DNA from: Streptomyces sp. 1222.5
Lineage (GTDB): Bacteria > Actinomycetota > Actinomycetes > Streptomycetales > Streptomycetaceae
NCBI RefSeq assembly: GCF_900105245.1
Contig: NZ_FNSZ01000001.1
Span: forward strand, 6,632,001 to 6,696,000
DNA length: 64,000 bases
Reading direction: 5' to 3'
Below the pieces are notes generated by a model. It did no database searches and was not told the DNA's origin. It was given only the letters and a program-made list of their open reading frames with translations. Positions 1 through 8,574 of the stretch are shown here, one piece after another; the first letter of the stretch is position 1, and each line of letters opens with the position of its first letter. The translations under genes were made by a program, and so were the position numbers.

Positions 1-408
1 CTTGGCCAGGCGGAAGATGCGGTCGATGTTTCCGCCTGCCTTCGCGATGCGCGCGGCGATGGCGGCCGTCGACTCGGCGGTGAGCGGATGACCGAGCACG
101 GTCACCAGGGAGCGCCCGACACCGCGCGGACGGTTGTCGCCGTGCCCCGAGAGGATCTCCGCCTGCATCTTCATCGACTCGGCCCAGCTGTGCACGGTCG
201 CCCGCAGGTCGCCCTCCCGGCCGGCCGGCGGCTGGGTGACCAGCACGCACAGCACCAGGCGGCCCCGGGTGACGACCTGCTCGATGTCGACCACGTCGAC
301 GTAGTAGGCGGCCAGGGTGTCGAAGAGGCCGGCCGTGATGCCTGGCCTGTCCTTGCCGAAGATCTTGACGAGGAGAGTGGGGACCTCGGAGGTCTGCGAA
401 GCGCTCAT
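1..408 (-). CDS. serB: Phosphoserine phosphatase SerB, 5' part only
   Basis: The gene runs off the left edge of the window, so only the first 136 codons are visible, starting at the ATG whose complement is at 406-408. The visible part begins MSASQTSEVPTLLVKIFGKD and continues with the pattern of a regulatory ACT domain (KIFGKDRPGIT, then a stretch around YVDVVDIEQVV), as in long actinobacterial SerB proteins. The HAD catalytic domain that hydrolyses L-3-phosphoserine to L-serine would lie outside the window. Naming rests on the N-terminal ACT region and on the conserved neighbourhood, so another ACT-domain protein is possible. Confidence 0.75.
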   Translation of the reverse strand, partial: MSASQTSEVPTLLVKIFGKDRPGITAGLFDTLAAYYVDVVDIEQVVTRGRLVLCVLVTQPPAGREGDLRATVHSWAESMKMQAEILSGHGDNRPRGVGRSLVTVLGHPLTAESTAAIAARIAKAGGNIDRIFRLAK

Positions 409-652
409 GGTGTCACCACCGTATCCGGCACCCAGTGCCGCACGCCGCCGAGGTCCGCCTGCCGGACAGGGAACAGTGGGTGTCGGCCCGATGTCAGGAA
501 TCTTGCCACCGGAGGACGGCACGGCCACCCGCCCGCGTGTCTCCGGCCCCACCACGACTGTGCCACGGGACGCCTCCGAAGGCAGTTCCAAGGCCGCCGC
601 CCTCACCGGACCGGCGGGGCGGTCTCCTTCCCCTGCGTCGCGTGCTTCCGGG

Positions 653-673
653 GCGGCGGGTCTCACCCGCCGC
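653..673 (-). terminator. Short GC hairpin at the stop codon of the streptophobe gene
   Basis: A 9-bp perfect stem (GCGGCGGGT / ACCCGCCGC) has a 3-nt loop and carries the stop codon. There is no T-tract, so it may be a Streptomyces-type terminator or simply a by-product of the Arg/Gly-rich C-terminus. The rest of the 254 nt up to serB holds nothing I can name. Confidence 0.3.
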
Positions 674-2543
674 GTTTCGGCCTCCCCGGTGGCGGCGGCG
701 GAGGCGGTGGCGGCGGCCACTCGGAGCCGTCCGGCCCCGGCGGGCGCTCGCCCGACCGCGCGGCCGGGCGTTTCCGCGGTCGCGGGGGAGTCTGGCCCAG
801 CGGACGGACGACGGTCGGGGCGCCGTACACGTCGTCCCCCGCCCGGGGCGCCGGGGCGTCCCGCACCTCCTCCGGGACCCGCAGATAGGGGTTCGTGTCG
901 GGGTTCGGCGGCCGGTGGGGCCGGCCCGGCACGTACGGCCCGGCCTCGCCCTCCGGCCCGGTGGGACTTCCGCCGGGCACCCGGCCGCCACCCCCGGACG
1001 CCGGGCCGCACACGCCGGGCCGCCCCTGCTCCGCCACGTACCCGGACACGGCCGGGCTCCCGGCGCCCCGGGTCCCGTTCCCGGCCGCCGCCCATGCCCC
1101 CGCCGCCCCGGTCGCCCGGGCGAGCAGCGCTCCCACCGCTCCGGCCCCGGCCCCCCACACGGCTCCGAGGAGCAGGGCCGCGCCGAGGTGCCCGTGCAGG
1201 GTGACACCCGCGCCGAAGGCGTCGAAGCCGAGGACGGACAGGGAGGCGTCCACGGACACGTCCGTCAGCCGGGCGAGCAGCGGCAGGGCGAGCGCGGTCG
1301 CGACCCCCAGCCGCAGCGCGCACCGTCCCGCCAGTCCCAGAGCACTGTCGGCGGCCCCGAAGCCACGCCTCCCGCCGCCGCTCGTCCCGGCCGCCGACGC
1401 GGGACCCCCGGCCGCCCCGGCCGCCCCGGACCCACGGACCACCGGCGTCCGCAGGGCCGTCAGCACCCCGGCGAGCAGCATCGTCAGCGCGGACGCCACC
1501 GCCAGCAGCCACACCCGGTCGTCCAGTCCGGCCAGCCGGCCAAGGGTCACCGGCTCGTCTGAGCCCCCGCCGAGGAGCTGGTCCAGGGGATGGGGGAGCA
1601 GCTTGCCGAGGACGCCGGTGGCGCGGCCGTCCCAGGGGACGAACAGGCCGAGCGGGAGGCCCAGCCAGACCCCGTTCGGCGTACCGAGCAGCGCCGCGCC
1701 GGCGATCCGCCTCGGGTGGTCGTCGCCGATGGCCGCGTACGCCGCGGCGGCGGCCCCCGCCAGCACGGCCAGCAGCAGCACCGTCACGAGTGCCGAGACC
1801 GCCGGCCGGACCACCCGGTGCAGGGGAGCCCAGCCCGGCGGCAGGGGGGCGCGGCGGGAGGCGAACAGTGCGATCAGCAGGATCCCGACGCACCAGCCGA
1901 AGCCGCCGAGGAGCGTGGCCGGGGTGTCCACGGTGAAGCCGACGGCCGCCTTGGCGTGGACCAGGTCACCGATCTTGTCCGGCAGCAGCCCGCCGAGGTC
2001 CCCGAGGCCCGGGACGCTCAGGCCGCCGCCGCCCTTCCCGCCTCCGCCCGGCAGCCGGTCCAGGCCGAGCGAGTCGCCGTCGATGGTGACGACGTCGTGA
2101 CCGGCCCAGGCGAGTCCGCCCAGCATCGCCACGAAGAGCGCGATCACCGCGCCCGCGCGCGCGAGGAGTTCGGCGGGCGCGACGGCAACTCCGGCCGAGC
2201 GCAGGGACCGTAGGAAGAACCACGACAGCAGCAGCGCACCGACCAGGCCCACCCCGAGTGGCGTGATCTCGATGGCGGTGTGCGCCTCGGCGCCTTTCAG
2301 CCCGAACATGGACACATCGCCGGACGGCGAGACCGAACCACCCGCACCCAGCGCCACAACGGCCGCCGTCATGGGGCCCAGTGAGGCCGAGGAGTCGGCC
2401 TGCAGCAGGTGCAGGCCGAGCGCGGCTGTGCCCGCCATTCCGATCAACGCCCAGCTCACCGTGGCGATCGCGGACACGGCGATGTCCGTCCAGGGCAGCC
2501 CGGTACCGCGTCGTGCGGTCCCGACGTCCATGGCAGTGCTCAT
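663..2543 (-). CDS. Streptophobe-family polytopic membrane protein
   Basis: Predicted protein of 626 aa. The ATG at 2543 was chosen because a G-rich ribosome-binding stretch precedes it; the frame stays open about 30 codons further upstream. About two thirds of the protein is very hydrophobic, with many Ala/Leu/Val/Gly-rich membrane segments joined by Gly-rich loops (for example LPGGGGKGGGG). The last 150 or so residues form a cytoplasm-like, Pro/Arg-rich tail with an unbroken run of about ten prolines close to the C-terminus. This layout matches the Streptomyces 'streptophobe' family, whose function is unknown. The poly-Pro run would normally need EF-P for translation. The gene diverges from the FHA-ABC gene and lies in the same direction as serB. 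Confidence 0.7.
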   Translation of the reverse strand: MSTAMDVGTARRGTGLPWTDIAVSAIATVSWALIGMAGTAALGLHLLQADSSASLGPMTAAVVALGAGGSVSPSGDVSMFGLKGAEAHTAIEITPLGVGLVGALLLSWFFLRSLRSAGVAVAPAELLARAGAVIALFVAMLGGLAWAGHDVVTIDGDSLGLDRLPGGGGKGGGGLSVPGLGDLGGLLPDKIGDLVHAKAAVGFTVDTPATLLGGFGWCVGILLIALFASRRAPLPPGWAPLHRVVRPAVSALVTVLLLAVLAGAAAAAYAAIGDDHPRRIAGAALLGTPNGVWLGLPLGLFVPWDGRATGVLGKLLPHPLDQLLGGGSDEPVTLGRLAGLDDRVWLLAVASALTMLLAGVLTALRTPVVRGSGAAGAAGGPASAAGTSGGGRRGFGAADSALGLAGRCALRLGVATALALPLLARLTDVSVDASLSVLGFDAFGAGVTLHGHLGAALLLGAVWGAGAGAVGALLARATGAAGAWAAAGNGTRGAGSPAVSGYVAEQGRPGVCGPASGGGGRVPGGSPTGPEGEAGPYVPGRPHRPPNPDTNPYLRVPEEVRDAPAPRAGDDVYGAPTVVRPLGQTPPRPRKRPAARSGERPPGPDGSEWPPPPPPPPPPGRPKRGG

Positions 2544-2733
2544 GGCAGACCCCCCGATCCGCGGCGCGGCATCGCAGCCGCGCTGGTCCCCCTCGTGGGG
2601 GATTACCACTCTCCGGCCCGGTTTCAACCCCGTCAACGGGGCGAGTTGGTGCGCGCACCGTTGTTGTTCGCAAGGCCCGAGTTTCGGTCAGAGGGCCGAG
2701 CCTGAAATAGTTCCCCACGATGTTCGACATCCC

Positions 2734-2739
2734 TAGACT
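2734..2739 (+). promoter_or_regulatory. Candidate -10 element (TAGACT) for the FHA-ABC gene
   Basis: TAGACT fits the main vegetative -10 pattern of Streptomyces and lies 33 nt before the GTG start at 2773. The matching -35 region is poor, so this is a suggestion only. Confidence 0.35.
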
Positions 2740-2772
2740 CCCTGTGATGGGGGTAACTCGGGGGACAACTCA

Positions 2773-5355
2773 GTGGGGCATGGAGTGCCGGAACTCGTAC
2801 TGGAATCAAACGGACGGACCTGGACGCTCGACACGTCCAGGTCCTACACCCTCGGCCGCGATCCGCAGGGTGACATCGTCTTCGACGACGCCAGGGTCTC
2901 CTGGCGGCACGCCACGGTCAGTTACAACGGCCGCAGTTGGGCCATCGAGGACCACGGCAGCACCAACGGCACGTTCGTGCAGGGCCAGCGGATCCATCAG
3001 ATGGAGATCGGCCCGGGCTCGTCGCTGCACCTCGGCAACGCGACGGACGGACCGCGGCTGAACCTGTCCGGGGCCGCCGCCCCGGTCGGCGGGCAGCCGC
3101 AGGGGGCGGCGCCGTACGCGGCCCAGGGAGCCGGCGCACCGGGCTGGGCCCCGCAGCAGTCCGCGCCGCCGCAGTCCGTGCCGCATCAGGCACCGGCGCA
3201 GCAGAACCCGCAGCCCGGCTGGCAGCAGCCGCAGGCGGGGGCCGGCTTCCCGCAGCAGCAGTCGGGACCGCCCGACCAGTACGCGCAGAAGACGCCCGGT
3301 GGAGGCGCGGGGGCGCCGCCGGTGTACGGCGACCGCAGCCCGACCACGTTCCACCAGTTCTCCATCGGCCGCGTGATGCGCATCGGCCGTTCCCTGGAGA
3401 ACGAGCTGGTCGTCTCCGACCTGCAGGTCTCGCGGCACCACGCCGAGTTCCACTCGACGCCCGACGGCCGCATGGAGATCCGCGACCTGGGCTCGCACAA
3501 CGGCACCTACGTCAACGGTCAGCCGATCGCCAAGGGCGGCTCGGCGCTGCTCGGCCCGAACGACATCGTCGGCGTCGGCCACTCCACCTTCCGCATCGTC
3601 GGCGACCGCCTCGAGGAGTTCGTCGACACCGGTGAGGTCTCCTTCTCCGCACGCCACCTCACCGTCACGGTCGACGGCGGCAAGCAGATCCTGAAGGACG
3701 TCTCCTTCGGCGTCCCGGAGAAGTCCCTGATCGCGGTCATCGGCCCGTCCGGCTCCGGCAAGTCGACCCTGCTCAAGGCGCTCACCGGCTACCGGCCCGC
3801 CAACCAGGGCGAGGTCCTCTACGACAACCGCAACCTGTACAAGCAGTTCGCCGAGCTGCGCCAGCGCATCGGTCTGGTCCCGCAGGACGACATCCTGCAC
3901 AAGGAGCTGACCGTCAAGAAGGCCCTGAAGTACGCGGCCAAGCTGCGCTTCCCGGCCGACACCACGGCCCAGGAGCGCGACGCCCGGATAGACGAGGTGC
4001 TGCGCGAGCTGAAGCTGGACATCCACAAGGACAAGAAGGTCACGTCCCTGTCCGGCGGTCAGCGCAAGCGTGTCTCGGTGGCGCTGGAGCTGCTCACCAA
4101 GCCGTCGCTGATCTTCCTGGACGAGCCGACCTCCGGTCTCGACCCGGGCATGGACCGTGACGTCATGCAGCTGCTGCGCGGCCTCGCCGACGACGGCCGT
4201 ACGGTCCTGGTGGTCACCCACTCGGTGGCCGAGCTGGCTCTGTGCGACAAGCTGCTGGTGATGGCGCCGGGCGGTGCCGTCGCCTACTTCGGGCCGCCGG
4301 AGGAGGCGCTGAACTTCTTCGGCTACGACAGCTGGGCCGACGTCTTCTCCGCCTTCGAGAACTACCGCGACTACGACTGGGCCGGCCGCTGGAAGGGCTC
4401 GCAGCACTACCAGATGTACGCCGCCGACATCGACGCGGTGGCGCCGCAGTCCGTACACATGCCTCCGCCGCAGGCGATGAAGCCGCCCAAGCCGCAGGGC
4501 TGGGGCTCGCAGCTGATCACCCTGATCCGGCGCTACGTGTCGGTCATCGCGTCCGACAAGGGCTTCCTGGCGCTGACGGTGATCCTGCCGGCCGTGCTCG
4601 GCGCGGTCAGCCTGCTCATCGACTCGGACAAGGGCCTGCTGGTCAACCCGGTCAACCCGCGCACCCATGTGCCGATCCCGAACGGCACGGCGACCACCGT
4701 CCTGCTGATCCTCGCGGTCGGCGCCTGTTTCGCGGGCGCCGCGAACTCCGTGCGTGAGCTGATCAAGGAACGGGTCATCTACGAGCGGGAGCGGGCGACC
4801 GGCCTGTCCCGGTCGGCGTACCTGATGTCCAAGGTGGTCGTGCTGGGCGCGGTCACCGTGCTGCAGGGCCTGATGGTCGGCCTGATCGGCTTCTCCAGCC
4901 GGGAGATCCCCGCCGAGGGGGTCGTCCTCGGCAACTCGACGCTGTTCGAGCTGTGCCTGCCGATCATGGCGCTCGGCTTCACCTCGATGATGTTCGGCCT
5001 GGTGATCTCCTCGCTGGTGAAGACCGCGGAGAAGACCATGCCGCTGCTGGTGATGTTCGCGATCATCCAGGTCGTCTTCACCGGCTGCCTCTTCACCCTG
5101 CACGGCACCGTCGGCGTCAACGAGTTCTCGTACCTGATGCCGTCGCGCTGGGCGGTGGCCGCGGCCGGCGCCACGCTGGACTTCAACAACATCGCCCCGA
5201 ACACCGACGACCCGGGCAGCACCGACCCGCTGTGGGACCACGCGGCCTCGGCCTGGGGCATCGACATGGTCGCGCTGATCGTGCTCGGTGTGGCCTGCGG
5301 CTTCCTCGTGTCCCGCTTCCTGCGCCGGCACGAGCCGGAGGTCATGCGGAAGTAA
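2773..5355 (+). CDS. FHA-FHA-ABC transporter fused to its membrane domain
   Basis: Predicted 860-aa protein with a GTG start. Two forkhead-associated phosphothreonine-binding domains come first: FHA1 at about residues 5-95 with GRDPQGD and GSTNGT, and FHA2 at about 200-280 with IGRSLENEL, VSRHHAEF and GSHNGTYVNG. A Pro/Gln-rich linker of about 100 residues joins them. An ABC ATPase domain follows, with Walker A GPSGSGKST near residue 324, signature LSGGQRKR near 426, Walker B LIFLDEPTSGLD and H-loop VVTHS. An ABC-2 type membrane domain with about six segments ends the protein (residues ~600-855). It resembles an ABCG half-transporter that would dimerise. The FHA domains suggest control by Ser/Thr kinases such as PknA/PknB (inference). 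The substrate is unknown. Confidence 0.9.
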   Translation: MGHGVPELVLESNGRTWTLDTSRSYTLGRDPQGDIVFDDARVSWRHATVSYNGRSWAIEDHGSTNGTFVQGQRIHQMEIGPGSSLHLGNATDGPRLNLSGAAAPVGGQPQGAAPYAAQGAGAPGWAPQQSAPPQSVPHQAPAQQNPQPGWQQPQAGAGFPQQQSGPPDQYAQKTPGGGAGAPPVYGDRSPTTFHQFSIGRVMRIGRSLENELVVSDLQVSRHHAEFHSTPDGRMEIRDLGSHNGTYVNGQPIAKGGSALLGPNDIVGVGHSTFRIVGDRLEEFVDTGEVSFSARHLTVTVDGGKQILKDVSFGVPEKSLIAVIGPSGSGKSTLLKALTGYRPANQGEVLYDNRNLYKQFAELRQRIGLVPQDDILHKELTVKKALKYAAKLRFPADTTAQERDARIDEVLRELKLDIHKDKKVTSLSGGQRKRVSVALELLTKPSLIFLDEPTSGLDPGMDRDVMQLLRGLADDGRTVLVVTHSVAELALCDKLLVMAPGGAVAYFGPPEEALNFFGYDSWADVFSAFENYRDYDWAGRWKGSQHYQMYAADIDAVAPQSVHMPPPQAMKPPKPQGWGSQLITLIRRYVSVIASDKGFLALTVILPAVLGAVSLLIDSDKGLLVNPVNPRTHVPIPNGTATTVLLILAVGACFAGAANSVRELIKERVIYERERATGLSRSAYLMSKVVVLGAVTVLQGLMVGLIGFSSREIPAEGVVLGNSTLFELCLPIMALGFTSMMFGLVISSLVKTAEKTMPLLVMFAIIQVVFTGCLFTLHGTVGVNEFSYLMPSRWAVAAAGATLDFNNIAPNTDDPGSTDPLWDHAASAWGIDMVALIVLGVACGFLVSRFLRRHEPEVMRK

Positions 5356-5380
5356 CCGCGACACCGCGTCCGGACGACGT

Positions 5381-5415
5381 GAAGGGCGGCATCCCCCCGA
5401 GGGGTGCCGCCCTTC
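5381..5415. terminator. Bidirectional terminator between convergent genes
   Basis: A 15-bp stem (one T-G wobble) with a 5-nt loop lies between the stop codons of the FHA-ABC gene (5355) and the transglycosylase gene (5444). It is the only strong structure there and can serve both strands. Confidence 0.75.
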
Positions 5416-5443
5416 CGCGTTACGTCAGAGGTCCGCGCCGACC

Positions 5444-6217
5444 TCAGTACGCGCTGTTCACGTTGTCGATCGAACCGTACTTGTCGGCCGCGTAGTTGGC
5501 GGCGGCGGTGATGTTCGCGACCGGGTCGTAGATGTTCCACGAGGTGCCGGCGACGTGGTACGCGTTGAAGGTCGGCGGGATGACCTGCAGCAGGCCCTTG
5601 GACGGGATGCCGTTGATCGCGTTGATGTCCCAGTTGTTGATGGCCATCGGGTTGCCCGAGGACTCACGCATGATGTTCTTGTGCAGGCCGTGGTAGGAGC
5701 CCGGGATGCCCTTGGTCTTCATGATGTCCAGGGCCTGGCGGATCCAGCCGTCCAGGTTGTTCGTGTACGTCTTCGCGGCGACCGGCTGGATCTCGACGCG
5801 TTGCGTGGAACGGCTCGCGGCGGCCTGGACGGCGTGCGCCTGCGCGGCCGTCTTCGCGGCGGCCTGGACGGCGGCCTTCTTGGCGGCGGCGTCCGCGGCC
5901 TTCTTCGCGACGGCGGCGTCGGCGGCCTTCTTCGCGACGGCGGCGTCGGCGGCCTTCTTCTGGGCCGCGAAGGTGTCGAGCTTGACCGTCTGGGTGGCGA
6001 GCTGGTCGGTGACCGTGCCGTGGACGTTCTTCAGGGCCGTGCCGGTGGCGACCTGGGCGGCCGTGGCCGGGGCGCCGGTGGTGACCGTGTCGGCGTTGCT
6101 GGGGACGGCCGAGGCGGCGATGGCGGCGACGCCGAGAGCGGCGACACCGGCGATCGCGATCTTGTGCTGCTTGGTCAGGTTGCGACTATGAGCTCGACCG
6201 AGAATGTTCTTGGGCAT
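5444..6217 (-). CDS. Secreted SLT-type lytic transglycosylase
   Basis: Predicted protein of 257 aa from the ATG at 6217. Residues 1 to about 42 form a signal peptide: a basic start, a hydrophobic core (IAIAGVAALGVAAIAASAV) and a cleavage region near SNADT. An Ala/Lys-rich rod with three copies of the 9-residue unit KKAADAAVA (roughly residues 78-110) follows and could act as a coiled-coil spacer through the peptidoglycan. The C-terminal 110 residues are an SLT fold with the probable catalytic Glu in IMRESSGNP, then GLLQVIPPTF and a Tyr-containing AAANYAADKYGS segment. The enzyme would cleave the MurNAc-GlcNAc bond in the wall. A long leader with riboswitch-like sequence precedes the gene. Confidence 0.85.
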   Translation of the reverse strand: MPKNILGRAHSRNLTKQHKIAIAGVAALGVAAIAASAVPSNADTVTTGAPATAAQVATGTALKNVHGTVTDQLATQTVKLDTFAAQKKAADAAVAKKAADAAVAKKAADAAAKKAAVQAAAKTAAQAHAVQAAASRSTQRVEIQPVAAKTYTNNLDGWIRQALDIMKTKGIPGSYHGLHKNIMRESSGNPMAINNWDINAINGIPSKGLLQVIPPTFNAYHVAGTSWNIYDPVANITAAANYAADKYGSIDNVNSAY

Positions 6218-6224
6218 GGCTGAA

Positions 6225-6375
6225 GGACCTCTTCTGTAGCGCGGAGGTCGCTCTTGCGTCCGCCGTGGGGATCGGTTCCTCCCACACGAACGCCGCGGGG
6301 CGGAACCCACGGCGCTGAGCGACGGAAGCAATTCTTAGCTGGCGCAAAATCCCCAGGCAAAGGTGTGACGTACGA
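6225..6375 (-). promoter_or_regulatory. Putative c-di-AMP (ydaO-type) riboswitch leader
   Basis: About 150 nt of non-coding leader lies directly before the transglycosylase start. Read on the minus strand it contains the ydaO-like element GGGAGGAACC flanked by complementary GC blocks (GCCGTGGG upstream, CCCCACGGC downstream) and the element CCAGCTAAGAATTGC. Cell-wall hydrolase genes of Streptomyces are established ydaO targets, and c-di-AMP binding there lowers expression. I matched motifs by eye and did not fold the RNA. The rest of 6376-6515 holds nothing I can name. Confidence 0.5.
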
Positions 6376-6515
6376 TCCCCCATAGTGGATCAGGGAAGGG
6401 CAAATCGGGACAGACGAGACCGTCTGCCCCGTTCGTAGGGGGCGGTTTATCTCCTATGCCCTTTCGTACGTGATGTGGGCCCTATGTGCGGGCTCACACC
6501 GGCCACCCACCGGTC

Positions 6516-7601
6516 TCACCAGGAGTTGCCGCAGCAATTCGCTGCGTGAGGATCCTCCTCCCGCAGGAGGAGGTGCACGTCGCCGAACTCGTGCCACAGG
6601 TAGAGGCCGCGCAGCGCCTCGTCGTAGGCACGCTCGACCGCGGGCCGTCCGGCGACCGCCTCCAGCATCAGCAGATGCGAGGCCTCCGGCTCGTGCAGTC
6701 CGGTCAGCAGCCCGTCCACCACCCGCACCCCACGCCCCGGCGTGACCACCAGATCCGTCCATCCCCGCGCCGCCCGGACCACCCCGTCCGCCCCCACCGC
6801 CGACTCCACGGCCCGCACCGCCGTCGTCCCCACGGCGATCACCCGGCCCCCACCGGCCCTGACGGCTTCGATCAGCCGCGCCGAGGCCGCAGGCACCGCG
6901 AACCGCTCCGGGTAGGGCGGCTCGTGCGCCTCCGCCGACGCCACCCCCGTGTGCAGGGTGACCGGCGCGAACCGCACCCCCCGGCTCACCAGCTCCGCCA
7001 CCGTCCGCGCGGTGAAGGGCCGCGCCGCGCTCGGCATCTCCGCGCTGCCCGACCCGTCCGGCGCGGGCAGCGCGAACACCGTCTGGTAGACCGACAGCGG
7101 CTGGTCCCGCTCCGTATAGGAGTAGCGAATGGGCCGCCCGTGCTCCCGCAGCACCTCCGGTACGGCCGCACCGGCGGCGCGCGCCCACCACAGCCGCTCC
7201 CCGCGCGGGCTCAGCGGCTCCTCCAGCACCAGCCGGCCCCCGCCCGCCAGCACCACCTCCGTCCGGGTGCGCGTGCCCGGACGCGCGCGTGTAGTACCGC
7301 GCCCGTCCGGCTCCCGCAGCTCCACAGCCCACCGCCCGTCGTCCCCGGGCGTGGAGAAGTGCACCACCACGCGCGCGTGACCCACCCGTCCGTCCACCGC
7401 GGCGGCCAGCGTCGGGGAGGTGTTCACGACCAGGAGATCCCCGGCTCGCAGCAACCGCGGCAGCTCGGGGAAGGCGTGATGCGTCACCTCCGTACCGCGC
7501 GACACCAGCAGCCGTACGGCGTCCCGGTCCAGCCCCGGCCCCCGCTGCTCGGCCGGCACCCGCGCGGACAGCTCCTCCGGGACCCGCACGTCGACGGTCA
7601 C
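6516..7601 (-). CDS. queA: QueA-like SAM:tRNA ribosyltransferase-isomerase
   Basis: Predicted protein of 361 aa, near the usual QueA length (about 340-360). The GTG at 7601 overlaps the stop of the upstream dehydrogenase gene (GTGA), which implies translational coupling. QueA-type features include an early GDLLVVNTS segment, RPIRYSYTERD, YQTVFA, a central FTLHTG-like stretch (VTLHTGVAS), GTTAVRAVES and a C-terminal LWHEFGDVHLLL. In the known pathway QueA moves the ribosyl part of SAM to preQ1 in tRNA to make epoxyqueuosine. No other queuosine gene is in the window, so the family is clear but the substrate is not. Confidence 0.8.
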   Translation of the reverse strand: MTVDVRVPEELSARVPAEQRGPGLDRDAVRLLVSRGTEVTHHAFPELPRLLRAGDLLVVNTSPTLAAAVDGRVGHARVVVHFSTPGDDGRWAVELREPDGRGTTRARPGTRTRTEVVLAGGGRLVLEEPLSPRGERLWWARAAGAAVPEVLREHGRPIRYSYTERDQPLSVYQTVFALPAPDGSGSAEMPSAARPFTARTVAELVSRGVRFAPVTLHTGVASAEAHEPPYPERFAVPAASARLIEAVRAGGGRVIAVGTTAVRAVESAVGADGVVRAARGWTDLVVTPGRGVRVVDGLLTGLHEPEASHLLMLEAVAGRPAVERAYDEALRGLYLWHEFGDVHLLLREEDPHAANCCGNSW

Positions 7602-8293
7602 GGCGCCTCCAGCAGCGCCGGCGCCGCGTACCGGCCACTGGCCGGCCGCTCGTCCAGCAGCCGCAGGAACGCCGGCACCACCCCGGCGGGCGCCGGACGT
7701 GGACCGTGGTCGTCCGGTACGGCCGCCGCGTACAGGTCGGTGGCCATGTCCCCGGGATCCACCGCCCACACCCGCAGCCCGGGCTCCTCCACCCCCAGCA
7801 CCGCCGCGAGCTGGTCCAGGGCCGCCTTCGAGGCGCCGTAGCCGCCCCACGTCCCGTACGCCTCGGCCGCCGCGTCCGAGCTGACCGCGATCACCGCACC
7901 CGCCGGCGACTCCCGCAGCAGCGGCAGCACCCCCTGGACGAGGCCGAGCGCGGCCGTCACATTCACCTCCAGCGCCCGCCGCAGCCCCTCCAGGGGCAGC
8001 TCGGCCAGCCGCACCAGCGGCTCGGCGCCCAGCGCGCTCGCGTTGTTCACCAGCAGATCGGCACCCCCGAACTTCTCCGCGGCGGCCACCAGCTCCCCCC
8101 GGTGCTCCGCGTCCGTGACATCACCGGGCAGGGCCGCCACCCGCGTCCCCTGGCCGGCGACCGCCTCGGCGGTCTCCGCCAGGGCCCCGGCACCCCGGGC
8201 GTCGAGCACCAGATCCCAGCCGCGCGCGGCCAGCGCCTCGGCGAGCGCTCGCCCCAGGCCCTTCGAGGCCCCCGTGATGATCGCTACCGGCAT
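7598..8293 (-). CDS. Short-chain dehydrogenase/reductase (SDR)
   Basis: Predicted protein of 231 aa, a classical SDR size. It has the cofactor motif TGASKGLG near the N-terminus, NNAS in the position of the usual NNAG, a Ser in the SSDAAAE segment and the catalytic YGASK. These are the hallmarks of an NAD(P)-dependent Rossmann oxidoreductase. The stop codon overlaps the start of the QueA-like gene by 4 nt, so the two are probably made together. The substrate cannot be told from the sequence. Confidence 0.85.
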   Translation of the reverse strand: MPVAIITGASKGLGRALAEALAARGWDLVLDARGAGALAETAEAVAGQGTRVAALPGDVTDAEHRGELVAAAEKFGGADLLVNNASALGAEPLVRLAELPLEGLRRALEVNVTAALGLVQGVLPLLRESPAGAVIAVSSDAAAEAYGTWGGYGASKAALDQLAAVLGVEEPGLRVWAVDPGDMATDLYAAAVPDDHGPRPAPAGVVPAFLRLLDERPASGRYAAPALLEAP

Positions 8294-8574
8294 GACAACC
8301 GTCCCCTCGTCGCTCACCGCCCGCGCCGGGCGGTGACCACAACCTAGGAACGGCACGGTCCCCGCCGCCTCGGACGCGGGCCGCAGAGCACGCGGTCCCT
8401 TCGGCGTACACCGCACGCCCGGGGCCGCAGGACGTACACCGCGGGCCCTGCGACGCAGGACCTGCGCCCGGCCCGGCCTCCCGGGCGTACATCTCCCGCC
8501 CTAGGCCCAGCGGCCCGGCCCCTGCCGCCACAGGTCCGATCCGCACCGCCGGACCCCGCCGGTACCGTGAGGAC

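Noticed and set aside
2806..5364. An 852-codon minus-strand frame opposite the FHA-ABC gene
   Set aside because: High-GC shadow of a clear transporter gene; its translation is Arg/His/Asp/Gln/Val-rich without domains.
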